From the NCBI RefSeq assembly GCF_024713975.1, contig NC_091110.1, positions 19,669,501-19,733,500 of the forward strand: a stretch of DNA of 64,000 nucleotides, written 5' to 3'. The notes beneath the pieces were generated by a model, which searched no databases, was not told the origin of the DNA, and saw only the letters and a list, made by a program, of their open reading frames with translations. Of this stretch, positions 26,535 to 41,083 are shown one piece after another. The stretch is from Paralichthys olivaceus (taxonomy: Eukaryota; Chordata; Actinopteri; Pleuronectiformes; Paralichthyidae). The position numbers and the translations under genes were made by a program. Positions within the stretch are counted from its first letter, which is position 1, and each line of letters begins with the position of its first letter.

Positions 26535-29500
26535 CTGGGCACAATGAAAATGGAAGAGTTAAGACCAAACTAGATAAGAGGACAAAGACGGAGTCGTAAC
26601 TCGGGACAGAAGTATAGTTTGAACTAGGACAGAGGTAGAGTTAGGTACCAACCAACTTCTGGGCCAGCGCCTCCACTCGCTGCTCCTCTGGTGTCTTTTG
26701 TCTCTCAGGGAGGGGCTGGTACTCCAGACTGAGGCTGTCCTGGGTTGTGGTGTAGGTGTTGATGGGGGTGACGGTGGAGAGCACAGGTGGAGGGAGGACA
26801 GCGGAGGAGGGGGGCATTGGAGGTGGAGGAGGAGGAGACAACCTTTTGGTGGAAAGTTCTGAATTAGTACTGGACTCATGGAAGAGACATTGAATAAGAA
26901 TCAAATCAAAAAGGTTCAAATCACGGACGACAAACCTTCCCACAGACTGGAGTTCAGTTTCCTGCTCCAGGTCGACAGGAGGTGGGGGAGGTGGGAAGTC
27001 CTCCACGATGCTTGTCTCTCTGATTGGTGGAGGAGGTGAGGGAGGGGGAGGGTTTTGGAGGAAGACCTCGTCATAGTCGTCCTGTGAGCGTCCTCGGGAG
27101 GATTCTAACGGATGCGGCTGCTCGTAGGGGCTCAACAGGCTGGACTCTGAGATTCTCAGTGAGGACAGGTGGCGCATGGACGGATAGAAAGTCGGGGAAG
27201 GAGACAGCAAATTGTTCTCGCTGTCCTTCTTGTTGGGTGGGGCCGAGAGCTGGGACAGGGGTGTTGGCATCACTGGTAAAAGATGTTTGGTGTTTTCTGA
27301 AGAATGCCCCTCCCCCATCTCTAAGCTGTGCGCTCGTCCTCTGTGGATGTCCTGCTCACTGTCCTCTAGAATGCTGGCGTCACTCAGACGGCGTCTTGTC
27401 TGTCCGTCCGTCACCAGGGTTTCATCGAGCCCGGTCGTGTTAGTGACAGCACCCACGGCGCTGGTGCTGGTGGGCGGGATGCCCGGGTAGGCGATGGCGT
27501 CCAGGTTAACTAGGCTCAAACTCTCGTTGGGTTGCCACTCGGTGCCGCCTCCATCCTGAGGCTCGGGAGAGAAGAAGGGGCAGGGCAGGCCGACAGAGGC
27601 CGCCAGGGTGGAGGTGCTGTGGGCTCGTTGGCGCTCGGTGTTCCTCTGGCGCTCTCTACGGGTGACAGGAGTGTATGAGGAGGAGGAGCCTGGGTCTGCG
27701 AATCAAAACATAAAGAAGAGTCAGAGACAGACTTCAGAGAATTATCACGAACCAATGATTCGATTAGTCCGAGGCCATAGAGCTAATTATGGAGGTTATG
27801 TTTTCACCCCCATCCATTGGTTTGTTGTTTGTAAGCAAGATTATGCAAAAACTATTGGATGAATTATGATGCATTGTGGGTCAGAGACGAATCCCTAGAA
27901 GTTTTTTTTAATGCTGAGACTCTTGGACTTTGGGACAAGCTCTATGGAGACATTTAAAAGTGTGAGGGACCTTGAGACGGTGCTGCAGGTGGGGGTGCGT
28001 TCAGTCTGTCCTGGGATGGTTGGGGACAGGTGAGACCCTCTGATGCGTGGACGTCTGCAGGTCTGAAAGAAACCAGAAGTTACAGAGGGTTGAATGAGTT
28101 GGGTTCATTATTAACTTCCTGTTTGCTCAGAGCGTGTCGCGGTTTTTAACGTCGGTGTTCAGCAGCTTCCTGGTTGAGTTCAGACGATCAGTGTAAACAC
28201 TCAGATTCCTGTGGTGACCTTTGACCTTCACATCTTCAGAACAAACATCCATCTCTGGGCAGTGTTTGGTGTCTCGTTTATTTTTCCATCTTCCTTAAAT
28301 TCCTCAGTGTCTCCTCCTCCTCCTCTTCGTCACTCCTCCTCTTCCTCCCTCCTCTAAACTCTTAAGCCCCTGGATCCAACCCCAACACTCCTTTTGTCTC
28401 ATTTCCTATCTTCCTCCCCCTCACTCCATCATTTTTCACCTCCCTCATACTGCCTCGTCCTTCATCTTCTCCTCCCTTCATACCAACCAGTCCTCCCTCC
28501 CTCTCTCTCTCTCCCTCTCCACGAGCTTGCCTGGAGTTTTATTTAAAACCATTTGGAGAAGACTCTTCCTCACTTCTACCTCAATCCATCATCCCTTGTT
28601 CATTCCCCTCATCTCCCTCCCTCTTTCTCTCATCCGTCCTTTCTTCAATTTCTTTTACATTCCTTTCTTGTTCTCCCTCTTTTCACTTCCCTCGTCCTTC
28701 CTTCTTTGACTCTTCCTCACTTTCGTTCTCTCCTTCCACCGGCTGTGCTCTCTCTCATTTTAAACCCAGGATGTGAAACCTGCTGCTTGGTCACATGTTT
28801 GAGTACCTGTCCGCAGGTAGAGCGCAGCGTTCAGAGATGAACATCCGGCCGTCGGCTGCAGGGACGTCCTGAAACACACAAACACGCTCCTGTTAAAAAC
28901 TAGAAGATTTTCACGGAGTCATATTGAATTCATGTTTCATATCCATTCATAAAGATTTCTCTGTTTGATATCCCAGATTTATTTATCTATTAAACCACAG
29001 CACAATAATGTGACCTGTGATAAACATGATTTTAACTTTTCAAGTGTATTTATAGACCTATTTATTTAAATGTATTAATATTTAATGTGCAGCTTTGTCT
29101 CCTGTTTCCTTGAGATATTTTCAGTATGGTTCAACATGTAAATGTCACATTTTGAGGAAACCACGAAAATAAAGTTCTTGAAATCTTTAATCTGCATTTG
29201 TTTCTGTTAATTATCAGGATTACTCAAAAACTCCTGGACAATAATCATGTTACTGAAAATGTATATTATCGTGTAAACATCTGAATCTAATTGAATAAAT
29301 CTAAATGTAGAGAACCTTTTGTTCGCTGGTTGACTCATGAAACACTGAGTGTCCCTGTTTTCAAGTGACCATAGAAAGAACAAACCAGGACTGTGGCATC
29401 ATCAGTAATCACATGTCTGACCACAGAGTTTTTACCAAACCCTGAAAACACTGTTTGATCTCCATCACAAGCTTCTTTTACTTTAAAAAGAAAAACTGCT

Positions 29501-32500
29501 TCATGTGCTAATCATCACTTTATTAATCAAGTGGTGCGATATTTTCATTTTTTTTCTGCTCGGCTGTAGACTCACACACCGACAACTCTCCAGCAGAATC
29601 TGGAGTCATGAACCAGTGGATTAAAAAAACAAATAAATAAAAATCACCTGAAATAACTGCCCCCCCCCCCCCCCCCCGAGGACAGAGTGTCCGTTGGTCT
29701 GTCTGAACTCTAATGATGTTTATGTGACACTCTGATCACTGACAGAGATAAATGACAAATTCATCCTTTAGGACCTCTGTAGATCTGTCGTATGTTCTGT
29801 ATACGTGCGCGTGTTATCTTTGCCATCGTCCACATCGGACAGCGCCCAGCCACCGTCTCCGGCTCTCTGGCACCTCACAGGAAACCCTGAGGATTCGGGG
29901 AATTTCCTGTCCTGTGCGACTCTGGGACCAAATGTCCCAACGGCAAACTGTCGTCAAATAATCAAGGATCCCGACTGTTTCAGATTTGTTTTGAGAAGCT
30001 CATATATTTAATTTCCTACCCGAGTGGACAATATCACACAAACTCTAAAGCTGAGATGCAACTTTGTCTTAAGACTTAGAACTTGTGTCTAGTGTTGTTT
30101 TGAAAGACATTTGGATATTTTATCCTTGTCGGACGCGATAAATCTGCTCGTCATTTTAATAAGTGATTACTGTGAAAGGTCTAAATGCACAAATGTTAAG
30201 AAATCACATGAGTGTCTTCAGACTGTCCATCGCTGCAGCTCCCCTTTTCAGCCTCTGTCTCTTTAAGACCCTCCTCCTGATAAAGCCCAGTCTTCTCTGA
30301 TTGGTCAGCTGCACCTCTCAGTTGGGATTGGTTAACCTTTTTTAGCGCATGTAGGAAATAACTCTGCTCTCGCTTTACCTGCTGTCATTACAGGACGAGC
30401 CCGACTAGCATCATGTAAATGAGGAGTATTGTGATGTGACATCACTTCCATAATTGGGTCTGATTGGACAATCCTTGTCTTACCTTGTTAACTCTCTCCA
30501 CGGACGCGGAGGAGAGGAAGTTTGTCGGTTGTCTCTCAGATTGTCCCAGCAGATCCTCAGCAGACACCGACCTTCCTGGGCTCCGATTCGACCCGGCCCT
30601 CTCCAGAGCCCCATTGAGCTGCTTGGACAGACCCAGGCTGAGCTGAGCCTCTGCGTCCGGCTGCTGGTGGCCCGGACCTGGGTCTCTGCTCAAAGACTGA
30701 CTGTGTCTGCTGAGACCTGCCTCAGCACTGAGGTCCTGGAGGATCTTGCCCTGGGGCTCAGGAGGAGAGTCAGGAGGAGCACTGCAAATAGAAAAACAGA
30801 AAAAGTTATAAAACTGTAAAAATTCATATTTCGAATGAGACCCTGACACTGAAATCCTGAAAACCACATCATGACTATGGAAAGAAGCCGGCGTTAGATG
30901 TTGCATGTGTCTGCTTTTGGTCACCGGTGTGGCGGGTGCGCTGGAGGCCTTGGACTCGTCACTCTGCCCGGGTAGAAGAGGTTGGACTGGTGGTTACGCA
31001 GGTCGGTTCCAGGGAGAACGGTGGAGCAGATGCGCCGCTCCCCAGAGTGGCTTTGTTCTGGGCCAGAGTCCTGGAGGGAGAGCAAGCTGGAGGCGGAGGA
31101 GAGGCTCTGGGTTTCTGAGTAACTGTAGGAGACTGGAGGGAAGTTAGGACAGAGGGAAGGAAGCAGGGGAAAATGAGAGAGAGGTAGAAAGTGATTTTAT
31201 ATTTGTCTTTGTCGTCATTGTTTTCCTTCTCTCGGTCGACTCATCACTTCCTCCTCACTCACTCACCCATATGACTGTTGTTGTCAGGTTGTATAAAAGC
31301 ACTGCGAGGCCTCCTCTGTCCTCCCTCTCCTCTCCTCACACTTCTCTTCCTCTCCACATACTCGGTGAGAGCGTCGTGCTGAAGCTGCCGTAGGTCGGGC
31401 CTCGGCGCGGCGTTCTGAGAAGCCCCGCCCCCGACACGACTGGCTGCCAGTTCAAATATCCTCCGCCGGTCTGCCACGCTGGTCTCTGGGAGGGAGATCA
31501 GGGTCAGAGCTCATGATTAGCCACATATAGACTCAAAATGTTACTGACTTGGTAAATTTGTGTGCGGCTGCTTTTAATATGCTTTTTCTAAAGTGCTCTT
31601 ATTTACCTCCTCCACGCCTGAAGAGGGCAGCAGTCTCAATATCTGAAACCCCAACCTCGTTCAAATTCTCTGGCTCCGAGTATGAGCGCTTCTTCTGCTC
31701 GGCCATCAGACGCTTGCGGCCACAGATCCGTGTCAGAGCAGGTGGTCCAACTGGTGGGACGCTGGGAAGAGTTGGCGGGCTCTGTCCTCGAAGCTCCGGG
31801 CTAACCACGTGCCGCTCCTTCGGGGTGTGAGGGGAAGTGACCGGCGGTGGGGACTGTGGTGTGATGATGATGCCATGTGGCTTGGGCATGGTTTTTGGGC
31901 CTTTTTTCTCCAGGGAGTGATACTTGGCCGGGACGGCTGGAGGCTGGTGGCTGCTGGAGGAGAACGCAGGACAAGGAGCTGCGGGTGGAGGACTGATTGA
32001 GGAGCTGAGGTCTCTCCGTCTGAAGGAGGTGGACCGCAGGACCTTAGACTGGGCATCTTTCAAAGAGTCTCTGTAAGATCTGGTCAGAGAAAGAGGATAC
32101 AGATGCATTAAGACTCAGTATATTATGATCGACCTCTTAGGTCCTGGAAGACTCTTGACTTGTTGAAGGACTCTGACTTGTTGGAGATCCTGTCTGAGAA
32201 CTCTGACCTTGTGAAGGCCTGTAAGCTGTCGGGAGCCTGAATTGTTGGAGGACTCTAAACCAGTAAAGCTCTCTGACCTGTTGAGGGGCGTGTCCTGCAT
32301 GGTGCCCAGCACCTCCTGGACGTCCTGTCTCCATGTGAAGTCTTTGTTGCCGTCCATCTCCCTGGAATCTTCCAGCTGGAAGCTGCTGCGACTCCTCTGG
32401 AGAGCTGAACTGGGATCTGCTGTAGTCCTGGGCAGCACAGAGAAAAAGTGTAACTGTTATAAATAGTTATATTTCAAACTCATTTTGGGATCATATAGAT

Positions 32501-35500
32501 CTGATGCAGGGAAAAGACATTCAGCTCCATTAGCTCCAGCTTCTCTTCTACCTGTATTTCATGAGGTCGTTGCTCGTTCCCCTGTAGCTGAGAGTTCTGT
32601 GGGCTTTGGTCCCATTAGTGCTTCTCTCCAGCATGTGTCTCAGGTCATCTGCTCCGCAGGGGGAGCTCCGGCCTTTCTCAGTCATCTGATCCAGAGAAAA
32701 TAAAAACAGAAGCATCGATATATGAGGTTAGTTGAAATCAGTTTGGTGCTTTTTACAATCAAATGCTCTTTAAAAACTATTTCTAAGTTTGATTTACCCG
32801 TTGATGGTTTGCTTTGCTCTGTGAATTGTTTGTGCTGTGACTGCGCTGCTTTCCGGCACGTTCCCGGCGCTCAAAGCGACTGACTTTCTCCAAGACCGAG
32901 AGGCTACGGGTTGGCCCGTGGCTGCCATCTTCAAAGCTACTGCTGCCATGGCTACTGGCAGAGACGACACTGTCAGAGCTGGCGCAGCGCTGCACCTCGA
33001 CGAGGGCGATCTCCAGCCGAGTCAGTGGGTGTTCTCTGTCTTTCTCCCGCTCTCTGTGGTCCCAGTGCTGGTACTGCAAAGCCGCTGAGTCGCTGAGATG
33101 ACGGGGAGACGTCTGGGGGGCAGAGGTGGGTGGAGCCTGATGCTGAGAGTGGACAGGGGAGTGGGTGGGTGGTACCTGTCCCTGTGAAGACCTGGAGAAC
33201 GCCTCTGAGTCTGAATGAATGCTGGTCTGGTCCACTGATCTGAATGGAGTGAAAAATAATTAACAGATGATGAGGAAGAGAAGAAATCACTGACATGAAG
33301 TAATGTCTTCTGATTTTAACCTGCTTGTATACACATGGATTCACGGCCCAGATCCCTCCATACCTGCTCTGGTCTCCTCTGGACTGGACAGGTGGGTAGG
33401 GGTCCCTCCACTCCTGTGAGGACGAGGGCCTGGGAGGGGTGGGCTGGTTATGGGGAATGTGGAAACCTTGGTTCTGTTCTTGGAACACGTGGCTGTGGGG
33501 TCCCTGGCCCTTGTGACTATAGGACCCGTGGTAGCTCTGACTGAAAGGTTCCTGGTGGTTTTGGGGCCTCTGGGCCCCTGGTGGACCCTCTGATCGTCCT
33601 CCAGGAGCTTTCAAGTAGGTACTGTACTGTCCAACGGTTGAATCTGTCTGCTGGGGCCTGATAGAAGTAAAAGACTGAGTGAGCATTACAACTTTTAGAA
33701 GAAGTCAAGTGAGTTTGTGATTTAAAGTCGTCACCTGTCTGCGTCGTGTGCTTCAGTCCTGAGCTGTGAAGAGGGGTAGAAGGATTCTGGGTACGGTGAA
33801 GAAGAAGGAATGTTATTTTGGTGTCCGTTTTCTGTGGTTGATATCTTTCCATCTTTTTGCCGCTCTGTCACTCCTTCATCCCTCCCTCCAGTTCCCTGCT
33901 GACGGCTGCTCTCTTTAGCGAGGGCCGGGTAGACAGCAGAGGAGCCTGGTCCAGGGTTGGAACTGGGCATCTGTGCATAGTGGGGCTCGGGCTGGGGGAC
34001 GGGGTACATCACAGTGGGAAGTATGAGTCGGCCGGACTGGGGGGCGGGGCCTACAGACCCAGAGGAAGATTCAGGGGGTGAGGGCGGCTGAGGAAACCCT
34101 CCACCCTGACGAGGCTTCGTGGTGGGGCTACTCTCTGGACTCTTCTCTATCACTGTGTGGAGCTGACCCTCCATCCCATACGAGCCTTTAGCTGGAACCA
34201 CAGTGAAGTTTGTAAGACAAAACACTGCAGCTTGCACCGGCTGCTCACTAAACAAAACCAAAACATTGGAGATAGACTTGAACGGTACCTGCGCCTGAGG
34301 CCACGGGGCCACTGGAGTGATGCCAGGAACCTTTCTGCAGAGACCTGAGTAAATACATAAGAATATAAAAGTGTCATTCCATTTTCTAAACATAAATTCG
34401 GAGCTTTTAAGAAAATCCTTCTCGTAATGAGGTGTTTGTAGGAAACAGTGAGTCAGACTTTCTAACAACTTCTCCTCAACATCATCACTCCCCCATAATT
34501 CTGCATTAGAATCAATTATCACTCTGATCCTCTCCTCACCGCAGCGACCGGGCATTGTCCAAACTGGACCAGGAGTTTGGTCTCTCGTGGTTCCTGATGG
34601 CTGCATAGCTGTCACTGCGCCGCGGTGGAGCTGGTGCCCCCTTCAGGCTCTCGTAGGAGCTACCGCTGGCCGCCGGGCTCCATATGGGACCTACGCTGTG
34701 TCTGTTGGAAGCCGGCACGCCACCGCTGCTGCTGCCGCTACTGCTGCTGCTGCTGCTGCTGGTGCCACGGTAGCAGACGCCAACCAATGATCCTGCAACC
34801 AATGGTACAAAGAAAAGAGGTGATCATCACGTCGGTATAACGTCACCTGAAAACTGCTAAAACAGAAAGTTCACCTTGCAGATCTCGGTTCAGCCCCGGC
34901 CTCGTCCCTCTGGAATCTTGGTTGCGTAGCATCGCTGCGGAGGAGGAACTTAGCTCGTGCTCCTGAGATAGGCCCTGCTGGTTGTCGTAAACAGCCTGGA
35001 TGTAATGAATGTCAGCCTGCTGCATCTCACCACCTCCTCCTTCTCTCTGAGGGACGGTCTCTAGAGAATAGGAGCGCTCTGGGCTGAAGGAGGGGGTGGA
35101 GGCAAGGTACTCTGGGATGCTGGAACTGGTGGAGAAGGAGGAATAGGCGGAGTCTCGTTTGCTGTGGAGGTGGTCGATGCTGTTGGAGGACCTGAATTAC
35201 AACAAGAGATTTAATTAGAGAGTTTTGTACTCGTCACACTTTCAGTCGGTGTCTGCTGAAGTGTATTTGTCGTTGTGAACCTGGCAGAGGACAGCTGGTG
35301 GCAGGACGAGTAGGCAGGGTGAGGTCCACTGTGGGCGTGGTGTCCCAGCGGGTGGTGGTGCTGAGCTCCGGAGTGAAGCTGGGAGGAATGGGGAGGGTCC
35401 AGGCTCTCCATGCTGCCTCTCGAGCTGTACTGGTCCGGACTCTTCCTCAGGTAGCTGCCGCCGGAGTCAAAGCCGCCGGACAGGTTGGTGGTCGAGGCAC

Positions 35501-36071
35501 TGAAACAGACACGGAGGGAAAGATTTAATATTCAGTCTTTTAATAAATCGTCTCTTCACTAAACTCAGACACTCGTGTGTTCAGCTTAGAAAATAAATGT
35601 GTATATTTTTAAAATGCAAAACAAAACAGGATGTCATGTTGAAGACGTTTGTGTATTGTGCTGCAGGGACATCTGCTAAAGATAGCATGCTAACTGTCAT
35701 CTCTCGTAATACCCCTTTCTACCACAAGAGGTGATAGCAAGCGATCGCAACATGAGGACGACGTCCTGTTAGTGATGATCACACAAGAATATTCAGACTA
35801 TCGACATCAGAATATTCTCGTTTTACCACGTAAAAAATATTCATGATATTTATATAGATTCATTTGAAATTTTTAAAAGTTAAAAAAGATTTTCAAGCTG
35901 ATTTTTTTTGTGCAGAAAAGATAAAGTGATATTTCCAGAAGAAGAGTGAACAAGACCTGATTCATTGTGACGTGAACGTCTGAAAGAAGCTTTTTGTTTC
36001 CTGGTTGTGAATCTGCTGATACCTCCCTGTAAACAAGTGTGTGTGTGTGTGTGTGTGTGTACGTGTGTGTG

Positions 36072-36118
<47 letters not shown>

Positions 36119-39100
36119 TTCAACCAAACACAATGCAGTTCTGCTCTGGAGCAGAGAACAGTCTCTGTCTGTGTTTCCCTCTTTTCGTTGTGTCAGAAAC
36201 TTTCTCTGCAGCTGAAACATCAGCTCCAGAGTCAGTCTGACTTTCTGTCGTTGACCTCAGTTCTAATGAGGCAGAGCCGCACAAATGTTTCTGCACAGAC
36301 TTTACTCACAGGATGTGATGAAGGGACCTCAACGTATTTACAACCTCACATTAAGGGGACATGAAGCACGTTAACCGTTAAACCAGGTATGGTTAGGGTT
36401 TAAGATAAGGGTTAAGATTGGGGTTATGGGTTAGTTAAAGGGTTTAAGCTTCAAAATACATTTTCAGAAACTGCACGAAAGATTTTCTTGCAGAATTCCT
36501 GTTAGTATTGTGACTTTGACATCGGTAGAAACACAGAAGTCACTAGAACAGAAGACGAAGGCTGTTTGGGTACTAACTGTATTTCCCTTTGATTGCAACA
36601 GGATGACTACGTGGCGGCTAACTGTCATCGAGCACAACAGCTGATCCGGAGAGTAAATATGGAGACGGAGTTCCAGCAGAGACTCAGTTATGGATATTTA
36701 ATATCGTATCTGTTGTGGAGCGCTGACCTGGTGTGATAGTTGTGCTGCCAGACGCTGCTCATCGCGTCCATCTCCTCTTGGTCGGTCCCTCGCTGAGCTT
36801 CGGCGAGTTTTGTCGAATGCCACGAGTGAGGACGAGAGGCCGGGTCGCTGCGTCTGTTGGGTCACAATACAAAGAGAGAAACGTTCACCATCGCCTTAAA
36901 TGACACAAACTCTTTGACGTGAAAAACAGAGTCAGTTATTTGATACGATAGTTGTGATGACAAATATTCCACATGTTGCATTTTTAAAGCATTTACTCCA
37001 CAACGTTAAGAGATAACATTCAGATTCTCATTCACACCTTAGATAAAAAATAAAGATGGACGACATTATAGCTAAAGTGAAGCCAAAACACAGAGATCCT
37101 CCCCTGGTGGCCGCCTGCAGTATAGCTCCCTTTGTTTGGCAGCAAATATAATGCCCTGTTTGTTTTTATACAATGTGCAGTAAACAGAAAATAAATGTTT
37201 GCTGTGAGCACCAGACGTTTGTAAAGTGTCTCTGTTGTCCGTTGGTCGTGATGTGACATCATCGTTATCTAACCAGTTCAGTGATAACAGATGTGGACGA
37301 GCTCGGCGGTTCCAACAATCTTTCCTCATCCCTGTCACATTCCACATGTTCTCACGCTGCGTGCTTATCCTCGCAGATAAACAGGAAGAGATTTTATCTG
37401 AGTAAATAGGAGACTACAGGATTGTGGGTAATGACAGGACGTGACTGGAACACCTCAGCACATAGTTATCATCGCTGATATTCACCCTCTGCATTGGGTC
37501 TGTGGGGAGCTGGTGTGGGGGCGTTGAGTTCAACTGAAACCTGGTCGGCATTAACGCGGATGAGATTTAAAATGTTGTTAATTTGGAAATTAAACAATAT
37601 CGAGCAAAATAACAAAGGCTCAATACATGATATTATAGTAATGCATTGTGTAAACACAGGAGGTTTAACACACAAATGATTTGTCAAATGTTATTAAGAG
37701 TTTGTCATTCTCTGCTCATAAAGATTAAAACCAACAAAAAGCAAAAATCTGTCTTTACACTTAAAAGAAATAAAAATGTGACATTTACTGTGATGATAAT
37801 CAATATCTGACAATAACTGAATCCTTGATATGATTTTTTGTGATATCGTCCGGCTCCACATCGTCTCTAAGACTCAGAAAGTCTTTGTCTGTTAGAGGTT
37901 ATATTTCAGTTGCCATGGTAATCTGATGGATGCAGAGGTCACGTACGAACCACCAAAAAAGACGTAAAGTCACAGAATCAAGTGTCAACGTCCAAAAAGT
38001 CCTGAAGCTCATAAATGTTATATCAGATATATGAACCTCACAAATTCAGCTGAAACTCCTGAATACACACATCTCCACTGACACAACACACGAGTGTGTA
38101 CAAATCAATCCATGACTTCGTTCCTCTAACAATGTTTTAAGATTAAAACCGTTAATTAAAAATGTTGATTGTATTTGTAAGATTATATAAAATGTTACTA
38201 TCAACTCTTCCTTTCTGTCCTGAGCTGATCAGAGCTCATCCCTGGATCATGTGACCTGTTTTACCTGGCGGTGAACCTGAGGACCTTGGAGATGAGACCG
38301 GTCGCCAGGCTGTTGACGTTGGTCTCCGATGGCGTCCGACACAACGCCCCGTCCGAGCGACCCAACTCCGCTTTTTTCTGCTTCCTGCGGAGCTTCCTGC
38401 GGTAGAAGACCTCCAGCAGCTCCATGGTTCAATTCAAAATCTTCTTTATTCTGGTTTCTGCTCTTTCGCTCTTTTCAGCTTTTCTCTTAGAAAGTGGCAG
38501 CGGCTTCTAATCTATTTTTAAATTTCTACTGAACTCTGCTCAACATGATTTCATTTGTGTAAGAAAACAACTTCTCTACTGGATTCTTACACTTTTATCC
38601 ACTTCTGCCCAATTTTCTTAAATTATTCTCGTCTTATTTCCTTTTTTGAGTTTTAACCTGAACTTAAATTAAATCGAGACCCTCGTCCTGAATCGAATGA
38701 GTCTCTGTGTCTCCTCAATGATCTGTTCCTTTACTTCCTCCGACTCTCCTCTCCTGATCCCGTCTCTTTGCTCCACTTCCAGTTCTGGCACGTCGGACCG
38801 AGTCGCGCTGCGTTGGCCCCCGAGCTCGTTAAACAAATGTCGCAATTAAGTGTCATTAGGCCGCCGTACGATAAAAGCATGCGGTAAACATCCTTGGCTT
38901 GGTCTGGACGGTGGCTGCTGATGTGTGAGCGAGAGACACAGAGCGTCTGAGGAGAGAGAGAGTGAGAGAGGGAGGGAGGGAATGAGCAGAAAGAGAGGGA
39001 GGGAGGATGGAGAGAGATAAGAGCAGTTAGGGAAAAGATTCAGAGGAATGAAGAAACTACAAATGGAGGATAAGAGAGGAAAGGGTGAGAGAGAGGTAAA

Positions 39101-39714
39101 GGAAAGGGAGGATGAGAGGAAGGGAACGCTGCCGTTCTGTCATTCCTGGTGTGAGATCAAAATGAAATCAGGAACAACTGGAGGAGGAGGTGAAGAAGAT
39201 GCAATAACAAGTGCAAAGGTGAAAGAGGAAGGGAGGAGTGAAGAAGAGGAGGATGGAGGAGTAAGAAGACAAACAGAGAGAGGGAGGTGTAGAAAACAGT
39301 GGATTATTGAGCTGACTGAGACAGAAATGGATTTTGAGGCCGTGGGGGGGGGAGACGTCTCATGATGCAGCATGTGGCTCCGCACTGAACAATGAACTCA
39401 CTATTATTGACTCTCAGATTATCACCGTCAGACGGACTGAGGTCCCAACACACGGGGACGTGTCGACGGAGACGAGCTGTTAACGAGCTGCATCGTCACT
39501 AACGTCCACGACTGAGAGTCATCGGACGTCTGAGAGCTGAGGGGACGGTCGGAGCAGAGTGTCCTGAGGCCCGACAGTCAAACAACCACAGACATCAGAC
39601 TGTAAATGTGTCTCAGACTCATCAAGATGAATGAGTCTCTGGGAAAAAATCACAAGACTCATCTCTGGTGCAGCTAAATATTAATTAGGCCTCCAGTTTA
39701 TACGCTGCCATCAT

Positions 39715-39745
<31 letters not shown>

Positions 39746-41052
39746 GCAGGGTGTGTCTCTCTGAACAGAGACCTTATCTGTTGCCGTGGGAAACTGTTCC
39801 TCCGGCCCATAATAATAATAATAATAATCTGTCTTATCTACTCAGAAACTAAAAGTGGAGCGAGAGTGGAAGCATGAAATCACCTCGAGGATTGTGGGAA
39901 CTCGTTAAGGTGAAACCTCACGTCTGTTTATTAAAGTATTATTTTCATAAATACATCGTCATTACATTATTTAACTCTTTCTGTTCGACTGCAGGGAACC
40001 AGAGGATCAACACTGGTTCTACCTCAACTTGACTAACGACCCCTGGTGTTGAGGTTCCTTCTTGGAACCACCGGACACGAGGAAGCTCATCGTCGGTCCT
40101 GGGATCTTTTCAAGGTCCCTGGAACATCAAGGACCAAAGTACACAAACACACACTCGACTGCATCGACAGACTACAACTCCCAAATTGATTTACGAGTCT
40201 GGTAACACGCAAACTTACACTACACTCAGTGTGTGTGTGTGTGTGTGTGTTTTTATTATGTGATGTCATTTTAGAAGAATGTGGTGATTCAAAGAGGAAA
40301 GAAATGAAAGGAATGAAAAGAGTGGAACGGAAATGAGAGAAGATAAGAGGAGGAACAGAACAGACCATAAAAGAGAGGAGAGGAAAGAAGATGACGAGGA
40401 GGAGAGGGAAGAAGAGTTCAAGACGAAAGTGAACGAAGGGGAGAGAGGAAGTCAGTCTGTCCTCTTCAGATTAACACCCAGCCTCATGGGGCACCCCCCA
40501 CCCTCCGTCCTTCAGCCACCCCTCTCCTCGCTGGTATCTGATAACCGCCCCCGGCCCGGGGGATTGTGGGAGAATGGAGTCATTTAGCCTGTTTATCTGA
40601 TTCCATGGGACCAACAGGGGGTTCGGTCTCAGCAGGATTCACGTTAAACACACAGGAAGAGGCTGTAACTGTCCACACGGCCTTTCACAATAAGAGCTTT
40701 ATATCCAGGAGCAGTGAGGTCAAACAACACGATGAGGAGCAAAGAGAGAAGTCGAGGCTGACAACCAGAAAAACCAACAACAGTAGCTCCCCCCAGAGGC
40801 TGTGGTGGACATTACACACACACACGCTTGTTGGGACGCTGCACTTCCAGATTTCCATGATCCCAAACATGCACCTGCATTTAACGTGAAACAGAAAACA
40901 GTGAGAGAAGCTGCAGAGCGATGCAGACCCTGAGCCTCAGCTCACGTCTCAGCTCTGTAACTTCACTGTGGAACTCAGGAATTATGTTTTGCCTCGTTGG
41001 TCTTGTTTTGGTCCCAACTAGAGCAAGAAAAGGACCCAAGAAGGTAAAAACA

Positions 41053-41083
<31 letters not shown>

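Noticed and set aside
28527-28840. Leu/Pro/Ser-rich plus-strand frames
   Set aside because: Result of the C/T-rich tract.
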